Translations under genes and position numbers: made by a program | The notes under the pieces: generated by a model | The model's database searches: none | The model's input: the letters and a program-made list of their open reading frames with translations, nothing else | What the model was told of the DNA's origin: nothing | DNA from: Melitaea cinxia | Lineage: Eukaryota > Arthropoda > Insecta > Lepidoptera > Nymphalidae | Length of the DNA stretch: 64,000 bases | Assembly: GCF_905220565.1 (NCBI RefSeq) | Contig: NC_059418.1 | Coordinates: 8,671,441 to 8,735,440 of the forward strand | Direction: 5' to 3' | Part shown: positions 45,905 through 55,740 of the stretch, one piece after another | How positions within the stretch are numbered: the stretch's first letter is position 1 | Layout of the letters: each line of letters opens with the position of its first letter

Positions 45905-46990
45905 AGGCATTTCTGATCTCAGATTAAAGCCGTGTCAACGAACGCTAGGTTACAGTTAAATAATATGGTCGAATTTCTGTCGGTATATGTAAAACCTAAG
46001 AGCGCGCCTTCAGAGAATATCCTGTTCGTTCGTCAAGCGATAGTAGTACGTTAAATCCACGTAAACGTGATGCTATTAGGTACGATTGATTGTCATGCTA
46101 CAGACGTGGAAAAATAAGTGTAACGCCGTAACGATTTCCGAATCGGTGGTAGCTTTACTTTTAAAAAAATAATAATCATTTTAAAATTTTAATTGGTAAA
46201 ATGACGATTCGATAGTGCTTTTGAAGGTTATTTGAATAAAGTTTTTTTTGATAGACAGTGATTTGGTAACTAATCCGAGTTCCAATATCAATCATTAGGA
46301 ATGTTTTTTTTTAATCAACTGAGATAGTATTGAACGTAACATAAGTCAAGGTCAGGTGTGACCGAGCGAACAAAAGACGAAGCTTTTGTTGAGATTACTT
46401 TCGTAATAAAGCATTACACTCATTTTGAAAAGAAAAATTAACTCAGACGTGTTATGTCTTAATCTAACAAAACTGTAACTGATGCTTTTATTTAAAAATG
46501 TGAGTTCTCTGTTTGGTTACTCCCATACAAATTGTAGTAAACATCGACACTTGTTTTAGAGTCCAGAATTTTGAAAATAAGTTTTATGTTGTGCATCACA
46601 TTACAATACGTAATATCTGATATTGGACAAAAAAAGTTGAGCGTTACTGCTGGACAAAATAAAACAGTGCTACATACTGTTACCACCGACATGAGATGTG
46701 GTTTGGAGCTTAGCCTAAACATGACTACGTACGATTAGATGCTTGTTGCCTATTTTTTAAATGTTACAGCTGTGACCACTAGCGACTAACTTCACGTGTA
46801 ACATAGCGTGGCCAGAGGTGCGAATAGTGTGTGCTGCCTGCCTGAGCTACGTTGAGTACTGCTGCGCGTGACATACTCAGCTGAGCGTCGCATCGTACAG
46901 CCTGCTGATGAGCGGTGAATTGCTTGGCCGGTGCTGCAGTGCTGGGCAGAGAAGAGTGAGCTGCGTGTGATGCTTCGCAGAGGGATTAAT
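45905..46990 (+). other. LTR element interior without genes
   Basis: AT-rich interior with no pol-like frame. Nothing recognised apart from short A/T runs. Confidence 0.5.
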
Positions 46991-46993
46991 ATT

Positions 46994-47272
46994 GTAGCTG
47001 TAACTTGCCCCGACATTGTGGCAATTTTTCGCCCCGACATTGTGGCGTTTGTTAGCCCCGACATTGTGGCTGTAGTTTGCCCCGACATTGTGGCAATTGT
47101 TCGCCCCGAAATTGTGGCGTTTGTAAGCCCCGACATTGTGGCTGTAGTTTGCCCCGACATTGTGGCAATTGTTCGCCCCTACATTGTGGCGTTTGTTAGC
47201 CCCGACATTGTGGCTGTAGTTTGCCCCGACATTGTGGCAATTGTTCACCCCGACATTGTGGCGTTTGTTAGC
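46994..47272 (+). repeat. Minisatellite: 24-bp units in 72-bp triplets
   Basis: About twelve 24-bp units of the form GTGGC-variable-CCCCGACATT. Three subtypes alternate in strict order (CTGTAGTTTG, AATTGTTCG, GTTTGTTAG), giving four 72-bp higher-order repeats. As 24 is a multiple of three, frames stay open on both strands: plus 46,931-47,302 (8-residue repeats such as PDIVAIVR) and minus 47,248-46,877 and 47,160-46,792. No known domain. Confidence 0.92.
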
Positions 47273-47828
47273 GAGAATACGAGTTGTAGATACCTATTTT
47301 AATCTGATCGCTTGAAATGCACACTTGTGATCATTTTACAATGGGTAGTTGTCAACGACAACAAAGTATGAAACAACAATCAAAAGATTTCTTTTGCTTT
47401 AGATGACGGTGGTTTGACTGGGGTTAAAGGAAGATGAAGCCCGAGGAACTCCTGCTGAAGAGGAGCAGAGCCAAGCCGAGGGGAGTTAAGCTGACGAGGA
47501 CGTTCAGCTGTCAGGAGAGGCCGTGTTAGAAACTTTCCCACGACCCGGCTCCTCTACTCAGTGACGTCGTGCAACGGAGCGCGGAGAGCGGGGCAATAAC
47601 GCCGCGTGCGCCACGTCGCATCATGCGGTAGCATCGCTTTTTTTGCTTCGAGCTCGCGGCAGCGACGGACGTACTCTCTAGTGCTAATAAGACGCGTACT
47701 TGTACTTGTGTTGTTAAACATTTAGTTGATGTAAATGAATAAATCTTGTAAGGTTACTCCGTGTCTTATTCGTTTCTTTAAAATAAAATTCTCTTTCACT
47801 TCTGATTTCTAAGACTATATATTATTAT

Positions 47829-48879
47829 GGAGACCGGTAAAAACGACGACTTTCAGGATATTACAGAATCAACGTACATTTTCAATAACAACGTTCATTA
47901 TCAACTCGTAGTGTAGTCTCGAATAGAATATACTTTATTGCGCACCACTTAAGAAAGATTTACATAAAACAGTTATTTAAACATAGAGATAGTAATGTAC
48001 AAAGGCGGTCTTATCGCTTAGTAGCGATCTCTCGAAGAGAACCTTTAGAAAAACGAAAATGTGCATTGAAAAGGTAGGTGTAGCAGCGTAATTATCTGTA
48101 TTATTTGCAGATAAACGTTATGTATGTAAACATGATGCATTTTCATTACCTAGAAAAAAGAACATACATGATACATACACATATATATATGTATAATCAA
48201 TATATCAAGCACAGTGAATATTGGATGTACTTGTATGTTTCTACTTGTTACTAGATGGCACTCATCGTTGGTTGTCTATTTTGAATCGCGGGAACGACAT
48301 CTTTGTTTTTATATATAAAGTTGATTACGATTAATGCGAAAATCGAAAATTCCGGGACGTCCATAACACAACAATTGTGTTGACCGCCCCCTAATTTTCA
48401 CAAATATTTAAATTATAAATTTCAAAACAAATATTCAATATCGTCATAGACGACACAGACGGTTACCAATACTGAATCGCTGTGAGAAGATTAATAATGT
48501 GAATCACACAATTACACAATGAAATGGCGTACAAAGTTAATGATCAGTGTTTATCGTTATAGCTATTTCAGCTATATGTAGTCTCTGAATGTCCCGTTAC
48601 TCTTCTAAATATAGCTCTGTGAGATGAGCAGAGTGGAGTTTTATTACTGTCGATCTATTGAAACCTTTGGGCAACGAAACTGCACAAATAGTGTTCTGAA
48701 ATTTAGCGGTTAAACAACCGCTACATTTCTACTACTCGGTATCCATTATTTACAATATATACATTATTGACAGTAGGTGTACATTTAACAAGTCCACAAT
48801 TAATCTCTACCGACTAATATACGGAAATCGAAACCTCGTCAAAACAATTTACATTTTATCATATTAAATCTCAGTTCGA
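47829..48879 (+). repeat. Block continuation and hairpin-bearing module
   Basis: Continues the block (matches 20,785-21,790), with the LINE 3' hairpin at 48,001-48,034 and a module stem-loop at 48,345-48,399. From 48,780 rightward it is identical to 57,261 onward; left of that the two copies differ at many sites. Confidence 0.85.
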
Positions 48880-51012
48880 TAATTGTGTTTGCTCGCAAAC
48901 AAAAAAAAAGCGTCATTAAGTAAATTGACAAGAAATACAACGTGGTTACATTCGAAAAAATAGTTAAGTAAATACGCGTTATTAGATACGACTCGAATAG
49001 TACTTGTTAGATATCAATTAATTTTAAATGGAACCACATTACGTCCACCACAATTCGATTAAAAACAAAATCATGGAAATCAGTCCACTCGGTCAAAAGT
49101 TCTGAGGTAACATACATTAAAAATACAATCGACTTGAGAACCTCTACCTTTTTTAAGTCGGTTAAAATACCTTCTCCAATTTATATCGACAAGTACGCAT
49201 TATTAGATATGGCTCAAAAACGATTCGTTAAATTTTGTTCAAAATTAATCAAACCGTTCGTTTATAAATTATTTTAAACCACTGTCAGAGGATAGAAGTA
49301 CTGGTGGAGACAGATTACTAGTTATAATTACTACCTATGAGACAATATTGTCATAATTTTAAAAGACTTCGTCAAACTAGAAATATAAAAAAAAAAAAAA
49401 TAAAGTCGAATTAAGAACCTCCTTCTTCATCAATCAGGAATCAAAATGTTATCACATGAATGCCATCTATCGTAATAACTCGAAAATAGTAGGGGTGAAA
49501 GTGACACTAGTAGTGGTGTCGAGTGTTTGCGCAGCAAGCGTACGAGAAGCGTACGAGGTAGTCCGGTATGGACACTTCTGTGCCGTCAACACCTACCCGC
49601 AACTTCGGTCTCGCGAACAATACGTTCGTAGATAATGTCGTAATATCGAGCTTCGCAAATTAAAAATAAAAATCATACTAAATATCCCGTTTTAAATTAT
49701 TATAGTAAAGAAAATAACCATGTTAATTTAAAATCGTGTATAAAAATATCAATTCATATTATATCTTAAATTTCACAACAACCGTCTCATATTCCGTTTC
49801 AAACTTAACATATGTTAAAATAATACCTCATTTTTACTAATAAAATATAAATAAAAACTTTTAAGAAACTTTACCATTTTTTTTGTAAAAAATACGAACC
49901 GAAATTAATTATTCATTATAATACATATTCATGATTCCGTAAAGTCTGTTATCTTATTACGGGGCCGCAAAGAAAACGACGATTTTCAGGATATTACGAG
50001 ATTAACATACATTTTAAATCTAGAAGTAATTGGTTGTTACAAAACATAGAATAAATGTTTTTTAAATGCGAATTATAATTGAAATTAACCCTTAACAAAA
50101 TTATACAAATTAATATTCGGTGTGTGTTTCCACTTGTTGATAGATGGCGTTCATGGATTACAAATATTGGATCGCGCTGGCTAGATTTTTGTTCTTGTAT
50201 ATAAAGTTATTTATAATAATTTCGATTAGCAGAATCTAGAACCATGCGAGTAAACAGTTACAACGTTACTCGTGTGGTACTAGGTTCTGATTGATTTTGA
50301 CTAATTACCCGACTGCCAAGGAAGGGTTATGTTTTTCGCGCGTATCTTGTATGTATGTATGTTTGTATGTAATATTCTTTACTACCTCATATTTCCAGAA
50401 CCACTGAACGGATTTACATAATTGAGGTATCGTTAGGTTCGTCTTAGCTGCCCAAGTGTTCTTAGATAGGTGACATTAAAAAAATCAAACATGGTGGCTG
50501 CGCGAAGCCATTGTAGTTAATGAAAAAAAAAATTTTTTTTCTCGAATACTACAATATGAGTATCAAATTGAAGGGCACAGTACAAGAATTTTAAAAAAGG
50601 TATATCATGATTATTATTACCGAAATACTAATAAAGAAATACAATATTAAAGTTTAAAAAATGTGCACTTTGCTCTTTCCCACGCCTATGCCATGCCAAA
50701 CTCGCCTCCTAGGCGACGATCAACTTCGGGGTGTAGCCTTTCTAATAAAATACAATGGGTAAAAAAAATATACAATTAAAATTACACATAAAAATTAATA
50801 AATGTCACACCAATTTACAATTACATTAATAAAATCAATAACAAATACATAATACCAAATACAAACAAACAATTTTAATAATAATTTCATTATATTAAAA
50901 CTAATAGTTGTTAACGTAAGCAGTCACATATTTGCTAAAAGTCAGGCTTACGTTGCTTTGAGCAGAGTTGAGATCTTTCTCCGGGCTTGCTATCAGTTCT
51001 CTTGACCCTAAA
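48880..51012 (+). other. Repeat debris with a diverged GTTTGC copy and a module
   Basis: 48,880-49,168 is a short diverged GTTTGC repeat. 49,780-50,040 matches the end of block copy 2. 50,130-50,292 is a hairpin module (stem-loop 50,233-50,292). 50,480-50,600 resembles the 117-bp unit. No gene. Confidence 0.6.
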
Positions 51013-51563
51013 TAATTGTGTTTGCTCGCAAACGAAAAAAAAAACCGACTTCACTTACATCGACAAGTAATACAACGTAGATCGACGAAAAAGTAGTCAA
51101 GCAACTACGCGTTATCAAAGATTACTCAAAAAGTAGTTATCAGATCTCGATAAAATTTATATGTAAGCACATGATAAACATCAGCTTTCGATTAAATTAA
51201 AAATTATTAAAATCGGTACACCCAGTAAAAAGTTATTGTGGATTTTCGAGAGTTTCCCTCGATTCCTCTGGGATCCCATCATCAGATCCTGGTTTCCTTA
51301 TCATGGTACCAAGCTAGGGATATCCCCTTTCCAACATAAAAAGAATTATCAAAATCGGTACATCCAATAGAAAGTTATGCGGTATAATACAACGTAGGTC
51401 GATGAAAAAAGCGTCAAGTAAAAACACATTATTAGATATAACTCGAAAAGTAGTTGTTAGATCTCAAATAAATTTAAATGGGACCAATTGGCACACACCA
51501 CCTTTCGATTAAAACAAAATTTGTCGAAATCGGTCTGCCCGGTCAAAAGTTCTGATGTAACAT

Positions 51564-51601
<38 letters not shown>

Positions 51602-51645
51602 GTCGAATTGAGAACCTCCTCCTTTTTTGGAAGTCGGTTAAAAAT
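51013..51645 (+). repeat. GTTTGCTCGCAAAC repeat, full length with 30-base A run
   Basis: Starts TAATTGTGTTTGCTCGCAAAC-like, ends TTGGAAGTCGGTTAAAAA. Contains both halves, the linker and the expanded A run at 51,568-51,597. Confidence 0.9.
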
Positions 51646-51752
51646 TACTTAATCAACCACATGATTTAAACTGTTTTAATGAATTGAACCGATTACGTAA
51701 TTTGTCTGACTAAAAAGACATAAATACAATAATAATTAAAAAAAAAAACAAG

Positions 51753-52039
51753 AAACCCGCCTGCGTGAAGAACAACTAATAGAAAATCAACTGAAAAAGC
51801 TGGAACAAGGGAGAATGATTTGACTTATCCTTCAATTTTATGCCTCCGACTGCATATTATCTACGACGTTGCATAAAGTTTCGAAGGACAACCGTATTAA
51901 TATATTTTAAATGTACAGCATAAAATGTTTGATATTGTTTCTATTTATTTCGTTGACTTTGTGTGCATATTGAATTTTTATCTTGTTCCAGCTTTTTCAG
52001 TTGATTTTCTATTAGTTGTTATCTACGCAGGCGGGGTTT
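51753..52039. mobile_element. Small foldback with 57-bp arms
   Basis: 51,753-51,809 and 51,982-52,039 are reverse complements with a few differences (AACAACTAATAGAAAATCAA shared). The 172-bp spacer is AT-rich. A duplicate lies at 60,234-60,520. Confidence 0.8.
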
Positions 52040-52286
52040 TGGTTTTTTTTCTTAAATTATTATTTTATTTTAACAATAGTTTCAACAAGTTTTATATTAC
52101 CGTGCACTCGTAGTTGTAACAAACATTGTCACTAGAACATCGTCGTGTATAACACACATAGTGCCGGACATTTACTCTCTCGCATCCGCGGAACGTGCCT
52201 GAGTGTTGTAACATTATGATCTTAATTTAATATTTTAAATGGTTGTTTAATTAATTTGCTTTTATACGTAGTATACGTACGTTTAT

Positions 52287-52340
52287 GTACGTAGAGGAAA
52301 AAATAGTCAAGTAAAAACGCATTATTAGATATAACTCGAA
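52287..52340 (+). repeat. GTTTGC repeat, left part of the RTE target
   Basis: Ends GATATAACTCGAA and resumes after the RTE at 55,579-55,735 (GTTAGATCTCAAATAAA), so the RTE sits inside one copy of this repeat. Confidence 0.85.
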
Positions 52341-52351
52341 ATGTTTTTGTT

Positions 52352-55300
52352 CACTCACTTCAGCCTATCGCAGTCCACTGCTGGACATAGGCCTCCCCAA
52401 GTTCGCGCCACACATCCCGGTCTTCCGCAATCCTCATCCAGCCTACACCGGCAATCTTACGTAGATCGTCGGTCCAACGGGCCGGAGGACGTCCCACACT
52501 GCGTTTGCCAAGACGCGGTCTCCACTCTAGGACCCGTCTACTCCAACGGCCATCGGTCCTGCGACACAGATGACCAGCCCACTGCCACTTCAACTTGCTA
52601 ATTCTGTGGGCTATGTCGGTTACTTTCGTTCTCCCGCGGATAGTCTCATTTCTAATCCTGTCTTTGAGAGAGACCCCAAGCATGGCCCGTTCCATTGCAC
52701 GTTGAGCGACTTTAAACTTGTGGACCAGTCCCTTGGTCAGTGTCCACGTCTCGGCTCCGTATGTTAACACAGGCAGGACGCATTGCTCGAAAACTTTTGT
52801 CTTCAAGCATTGCGGAATCTTCGAAGTGAAGACTCGACGGAGCCTGCCAAACGCCGCCCAGCCCAACCGAATCCTCCTATCGGCCTCCTTCTCGAAGTTG
52901 TTGCGGCCTAGTTGGATAGTATGGCCTAGGTAAATATAATCCTGAACAACTTCGAGAAGGGTACCATCGACCGATACCGGTATCGGTATGACTTGGTTGT
53001 TAAACATAACTTTCGTCTTATCCAAGTTCATACAGAGACCGACACGTTGGGAGGACTCGTTAAGGCCGGCCAGCATTTGGCCTAACTCATCCAGCGTCTC
53101 CGCAAAGATGACAATATCGTCGGCGAAACGAAGGTGAGAGATGAATTCACCGTTGACGTTGATGCCCCGTTCCCCCCAATCCAAGGTCTTAAAAACATCC
53201 TCTAGCGCAGTGGTAAACAGTTTCGGTGATATTACATCCCCCTGTCTTACCCCGCGCCGGAGGGAAATAGGTCTTGTTCTTTGGTCATTGACATGAACGG
53301 TCATCGTCGCCGCGTCGTACATAGATTTTAGTACCTCGATATATCGCCAGTCGATATGACATCTCTGCAGAGAGTCCAGGACAGCCCAGGTCTCGACGGA
53401 GTCGAAGGCTTTCTCGTAGTCCACAAATGCCATACACAGCGGTTGATTATATTCTTCCGTCTTTTGGATAATCTGCCGAACAGTATGGATGTGGTCCACG
53501 GTGCTGTAGCCATTTCGAAACCCAGCCTGCTCTGGTGGTTGGAATTCGTCGAGTCTTCTGGCGAGACGATTCGTAACAACCCTCGAAAACAGCTTATAGA
53601 CGTGGCTCAGAAGTGAGATCGGTCTGTAATTCTTTAACAGAGACTTATCGCCTCTCTTAAAGAACAGCACCACCACACTCCTGGACCACGCCTCCGGCGT
53701 GGTACCTCGGTGGATGACGGCGTTAAATAGTCTTGCCAAGGCTTTCAGGACAGGTCGCCCTGCGGCTTTAAGGAGTTCAGTGGTAACTCCGTCATCCCCC
53801 GGGGCCCTTCCGTTTTTAAGCTGCCCGAGCGCTGCACCAATCTCATCCTCTTCGAAGTCCGGGATACACTCCGAATAATGGCGCAACAATGGTGCCCGTG
53901 GATCTTCGGTGTCCCAAGTCGCAGGCTTGCGTGCGCTCGACGAGTACAGCTGTCCATAAAAATTCTCAACCTCTTCTCGGACCTGAGGGCGAGAGCAGAC
54001 GGTTCTGCCATCTGCTGTTTTAAGCTTCGCAAGAAGGCTTCTCCCCAATGGTCTTTGGAAAACTTTGGACCCCCTATTCTGCTCAATCAGAGTAGCAACC
54101 TCTCTCGTATTTGAGCAGCGGAGGTCTCGGCGAATAATTTTCCGTACCCTCTTGGAAAGAGCCCTCTGTTCTGGCGAAGCAGCCGGCAACTCGCGCCTCT
54201 GCCGCATCAGATCCAAGGCTTCGGGAGAAAGTTTGGACTGCTTCGTTGGCTTTGTTGGTGGAAAGTGCCTGCGACCCAGTGTACACACCGTCTTCACCAC
54301 GTTGTCGGTTATCTCGTCCACGTCGCTAGTAGTTTCCAGCGAATCGAATCGGTTTTGGAGTTCCAACTGAAACTGCTCGGAGCCACATAGTATTTGGGGC
54401 AGCGTAGGTCGGAGAGTAGATTTCATCAAGCGGGTCCGCTCCTTTCGGAGACATATATTCAGAGTGCCCCGTACTAGCCGGTGGTCGCTGCCGGTGTTAA
54501 ACCTGTTAACCACTGAGACATCTCTGAATATATGCCTTTTATCCGCTATGATGAAATCTATCTCGTTCCTCGTCACAGTATCGGGGCTTTGCCATGTCCA
54601 CCTCCTTTGGGGCTTCTTCTCAAAAAATGAGTTCATCAAGAAGAGCCCCTCCGATTCGAGGAAGTTGACAAGCGTCTGCCCCCTGTGATTCCTGTGCCCC
54701 AATCCGTGTGGTCCGATGCTCGATCCGTCGCGGCCTTGTACTCCCACTTTAGCGTTGAAGTCTCCCATAACAACGCTGTAGAAGGTCGAAGTAGTGCCAT
54801 GTATGGCCCTTGTGATATCTTCATACAAGGCTTCGACTTCATCGTCAGAGTGTGCCGAGGTCGGCGCATATACCTGTATCACTTTCAGGGAGTACCTGTC
54901 GGTGAGCTTAAGTACAAGGTACGCTACCCGGGTCGACACACTACTGACTTCCACAACGTTGTTAGTGAGAGTCTTGTGAACCAGAAAACCGACGCCACCT
55001 TGGGAAAGCCCATCACCTTCACGGAAGTAGAACAAGTGCCCGGAGTCCAGGATCATCGTGTCCTCTCCCTCTCTTCGGACTTCAGACAACCCCAGTATGC
55101 TCCACTTAATGTGACTAAGTTCTACCTCAAGTTCGGTGAGGTGATGGTCCAACCGTAGCGTGCGTCCATTATACGTAGCCAGGAATATTTTTCTATGGCA
55201 GCCTCCCGTACCCCGGTGATTCTTAGCACCCTCTACCCCACCGTTACCACGGCCGCTGCCGTAGCCGGGAATAGTGGGGCTGCCGGGAACTGAGGGCCTT

Positions 55301-55578
55301 ATTTTTAGGTTCGAACTCATGGGGGTTTTTGCCCATAGTCACCACGCTGGGCAGGCGGGTTGGTGACCGCAGGGCTGACTTTGTCGCACCGAAGACGCTG
55401 CTGCCCGTCCTCGGTCTGTGCATTTAAAAAGCCAGCAGTTGGATGGCTATCCCGCCATCGGTCGGCCTTTTAAGTTCCAAGGTGGTAGTGGAACTGTGCT
55501 ATCCCTTAGTCGCCTCTTACGACACCCACGGGAAGAGATGGGGTGGCTAAATTCTTTAGTGCCGAAACCACACAGCAC
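52352..55578 (-). mobile_element. Full-length RTE-clade non-LTR retrotransposon
   Basis: 3,227 bp between perfect 11-bp duplications ATGTTTTTGTT (52,341-52,351 and 55,579-55,589). The 5' UTR (55,578-55,321) starts GTGCTGTGTGG and is the same sequence that heads the SINE-like retroposons. One ORF and a very short 3' end follow. The usual ATG-repeat tail is missing; the element stops at GAAGTGAGTG. Everything needed for retrotransposition looks present. Confidence 0.93.
52360..55320 (-). CDS. RTE endonuclease-reverse transcriptase, intact
   Basis: 986 codons starting at ATG 55,320. The N-terminal endonuclease (about residues 44-285) has the catalytic Glu in LSEVRR (80), VYAPTS, MGDFNAKVG (185-193), NEIDFIIAD and the SDHRLV motif (278-283). 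The reverse transcriptase (about 490-800) has KNGRAPGDDG, NYRPISLL, AFVDYEKAFD (631-640), GVRQGDVISPKLF and the active-site FADD box (732-735). The C-terminal part is rich in Trp and Arg (RISKLKWQWAGHLCRR, GRPPARWTDDL). Such proteins nick target DNA and prime reverse transcription there. There are no stops or frameshifts. Residue 758 is Gln here and Arg in the second copy. Confidence 0.95.
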   Translation of the reverse strand: MSSNLKIRPSVPGSPTIPGYGSGRGNGGVEGAKNHRGTGGCHRKIFLATYNGRTLRLDHHLTELEVELSHIKWSILGLSEVRREGEDTMILDSGHLFYFREGDGLSQGGVGFLVHKTLTNNVVEVSSVSTRVAYLVLKLTDRYSLKVIQVYAPTSAHSDDEVEALYEDITRAIHGTTSTFYSVVMGDFNAKVGVQGRDGSSIGPHGLGHRNHRGQTLVNFLESEGLFLMNSFFEKKPQRRWTWQSPDTVTRNEIDFIIADKRHIFRDVSVVNRFNTGSDHRLVRGTLNICLRKERTRLMKSTLRPTLPQILCGSEQFQLELQNRFDSLETTSDVDEITDNVVKTVCTLGRRHFPPTKPTKQSKLSPEALDLMRQRRELPAASPEQRALSKRVRKIIRRDLRCSNTREVATLIEQNRGSKVFQRPLGRSLLAKLKTADGRTVCSRPQVREEVENFYGQLYSSSARKPATWDTEDPRAPLLRHYSECIPDFEEDEIGAALGQLKNGRAPGDDGVTTELLKAAGRPVLKALARLFNAVIHRGTTPEAWSRSVVVLFFKRGDKSLLKNYRPISLLSHVYKLFSRVVTNRLARRLDEFQPPEQAGFRNGYSTVDHIHTVRQIIQKTEEYNQPLCMAFVDYEKAFDSVETWAVLDSLQRCHIDWRYIEVLKSMYDAATMTVHVNDQRTRPISLRRGVRQGDVISPKLFTTALEDVFKTLDWGERGINVNGEFISHLRFADDIVIFAETLDELGQMLAGLNESSQRVGLCMNLDKTKVMFNNQVIPIPVSVDGTLLEVVQDYIYLGHTIQLGRNNFEKEADRRIRLGWAAFGRLRRVFTSKIPQCLKTKVFEQCVLPVLTYGAETWTLTKGLVHKFKVAQRAMERAMLGVSLKDRIRNETIRGRTKVTDIAHRISKLKWQWAGHLCRRTDGRWSRRVLEWRPRLGKRSVGRPPARWTDDLRKIAGVGWMRIAEDRDVWRELGEAYVQQWTAIG

Positions 55579-55740
55579 ATGTTTTTGTTAGATCTCAAAT
55601 AAATTTAAATGGGACCAAATGACACGCACCACATTTCGACTAAATTTTCTTTTTATCGAAAGTGGTCCTCACAGTCAAAAGTTCTGAAGTAACATACATA
55701 AAAAATACAGTCGAATTGAGAACCTCTTCCTCAACAACCT
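55579..55740 (+). repeat. GTTTGC repeat, right part of the RTE target
   Basis: Begins with the right RTE duplication and continues TTAGATCTCAAATAAATTT to AATACAGTCGAATTGAGAACC, where it is cut short. Confidence 0.85.

Larger units (their letters stand above)
44639..47813 (+). mobile_element. Non-autonomous LTR retrotransposon with identical LTRs
   Basis: LTRs at 44,639-44,928 and 47,524-47,813 are 290 bp each and identical as read. They start TGTTAGAAAC. With the end taken as CTAAG the flanks are 5-bp ACTAT duplications (44,634-44,638, 47,814-47,818); one base longer would give a 4-bp CTAT. The 2.6-kb interior has a broken gag (45,198-45,900) and a minisatellite (46,994-47,272) but no protease, RT or integrase. 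Identical LTRs imply recent movement, using proteins from another element. Probably Ty3/gypsy by the gag, but not certain. Confidence 0.88.
48780..55519 (+). repeat. Tandem duplication, first unit core
   Basis: Matches 57,261-64,000 at a constant offset of 8,481 bases. I found one substitution, T at 53,048 against C at 61,529. A 30-base A run (51,568-51,597) has the same length in both. The match runs to the window end. Confidence 0.95.

Noticed and set aside
46792..47302. Three overlapping 122-123-codon frames on both strands
   Set aside because: They come from a 24-bp minisatellite, whose period is a multiple of three, so frames stay open without selection.
51925..52113. 62-codon hydrophobic frame, duplicated at 60,406
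   Set aside because: It lies across the small foldback and is AT-rich; the duplicate is identical only because the whole segment is duplicated.
52570..55158. Several 60-157-codon plus-strand frames opposite the RTE gene
   Set aside because: They are shadows of the RTE coding strand, repeated identically in the second unit.
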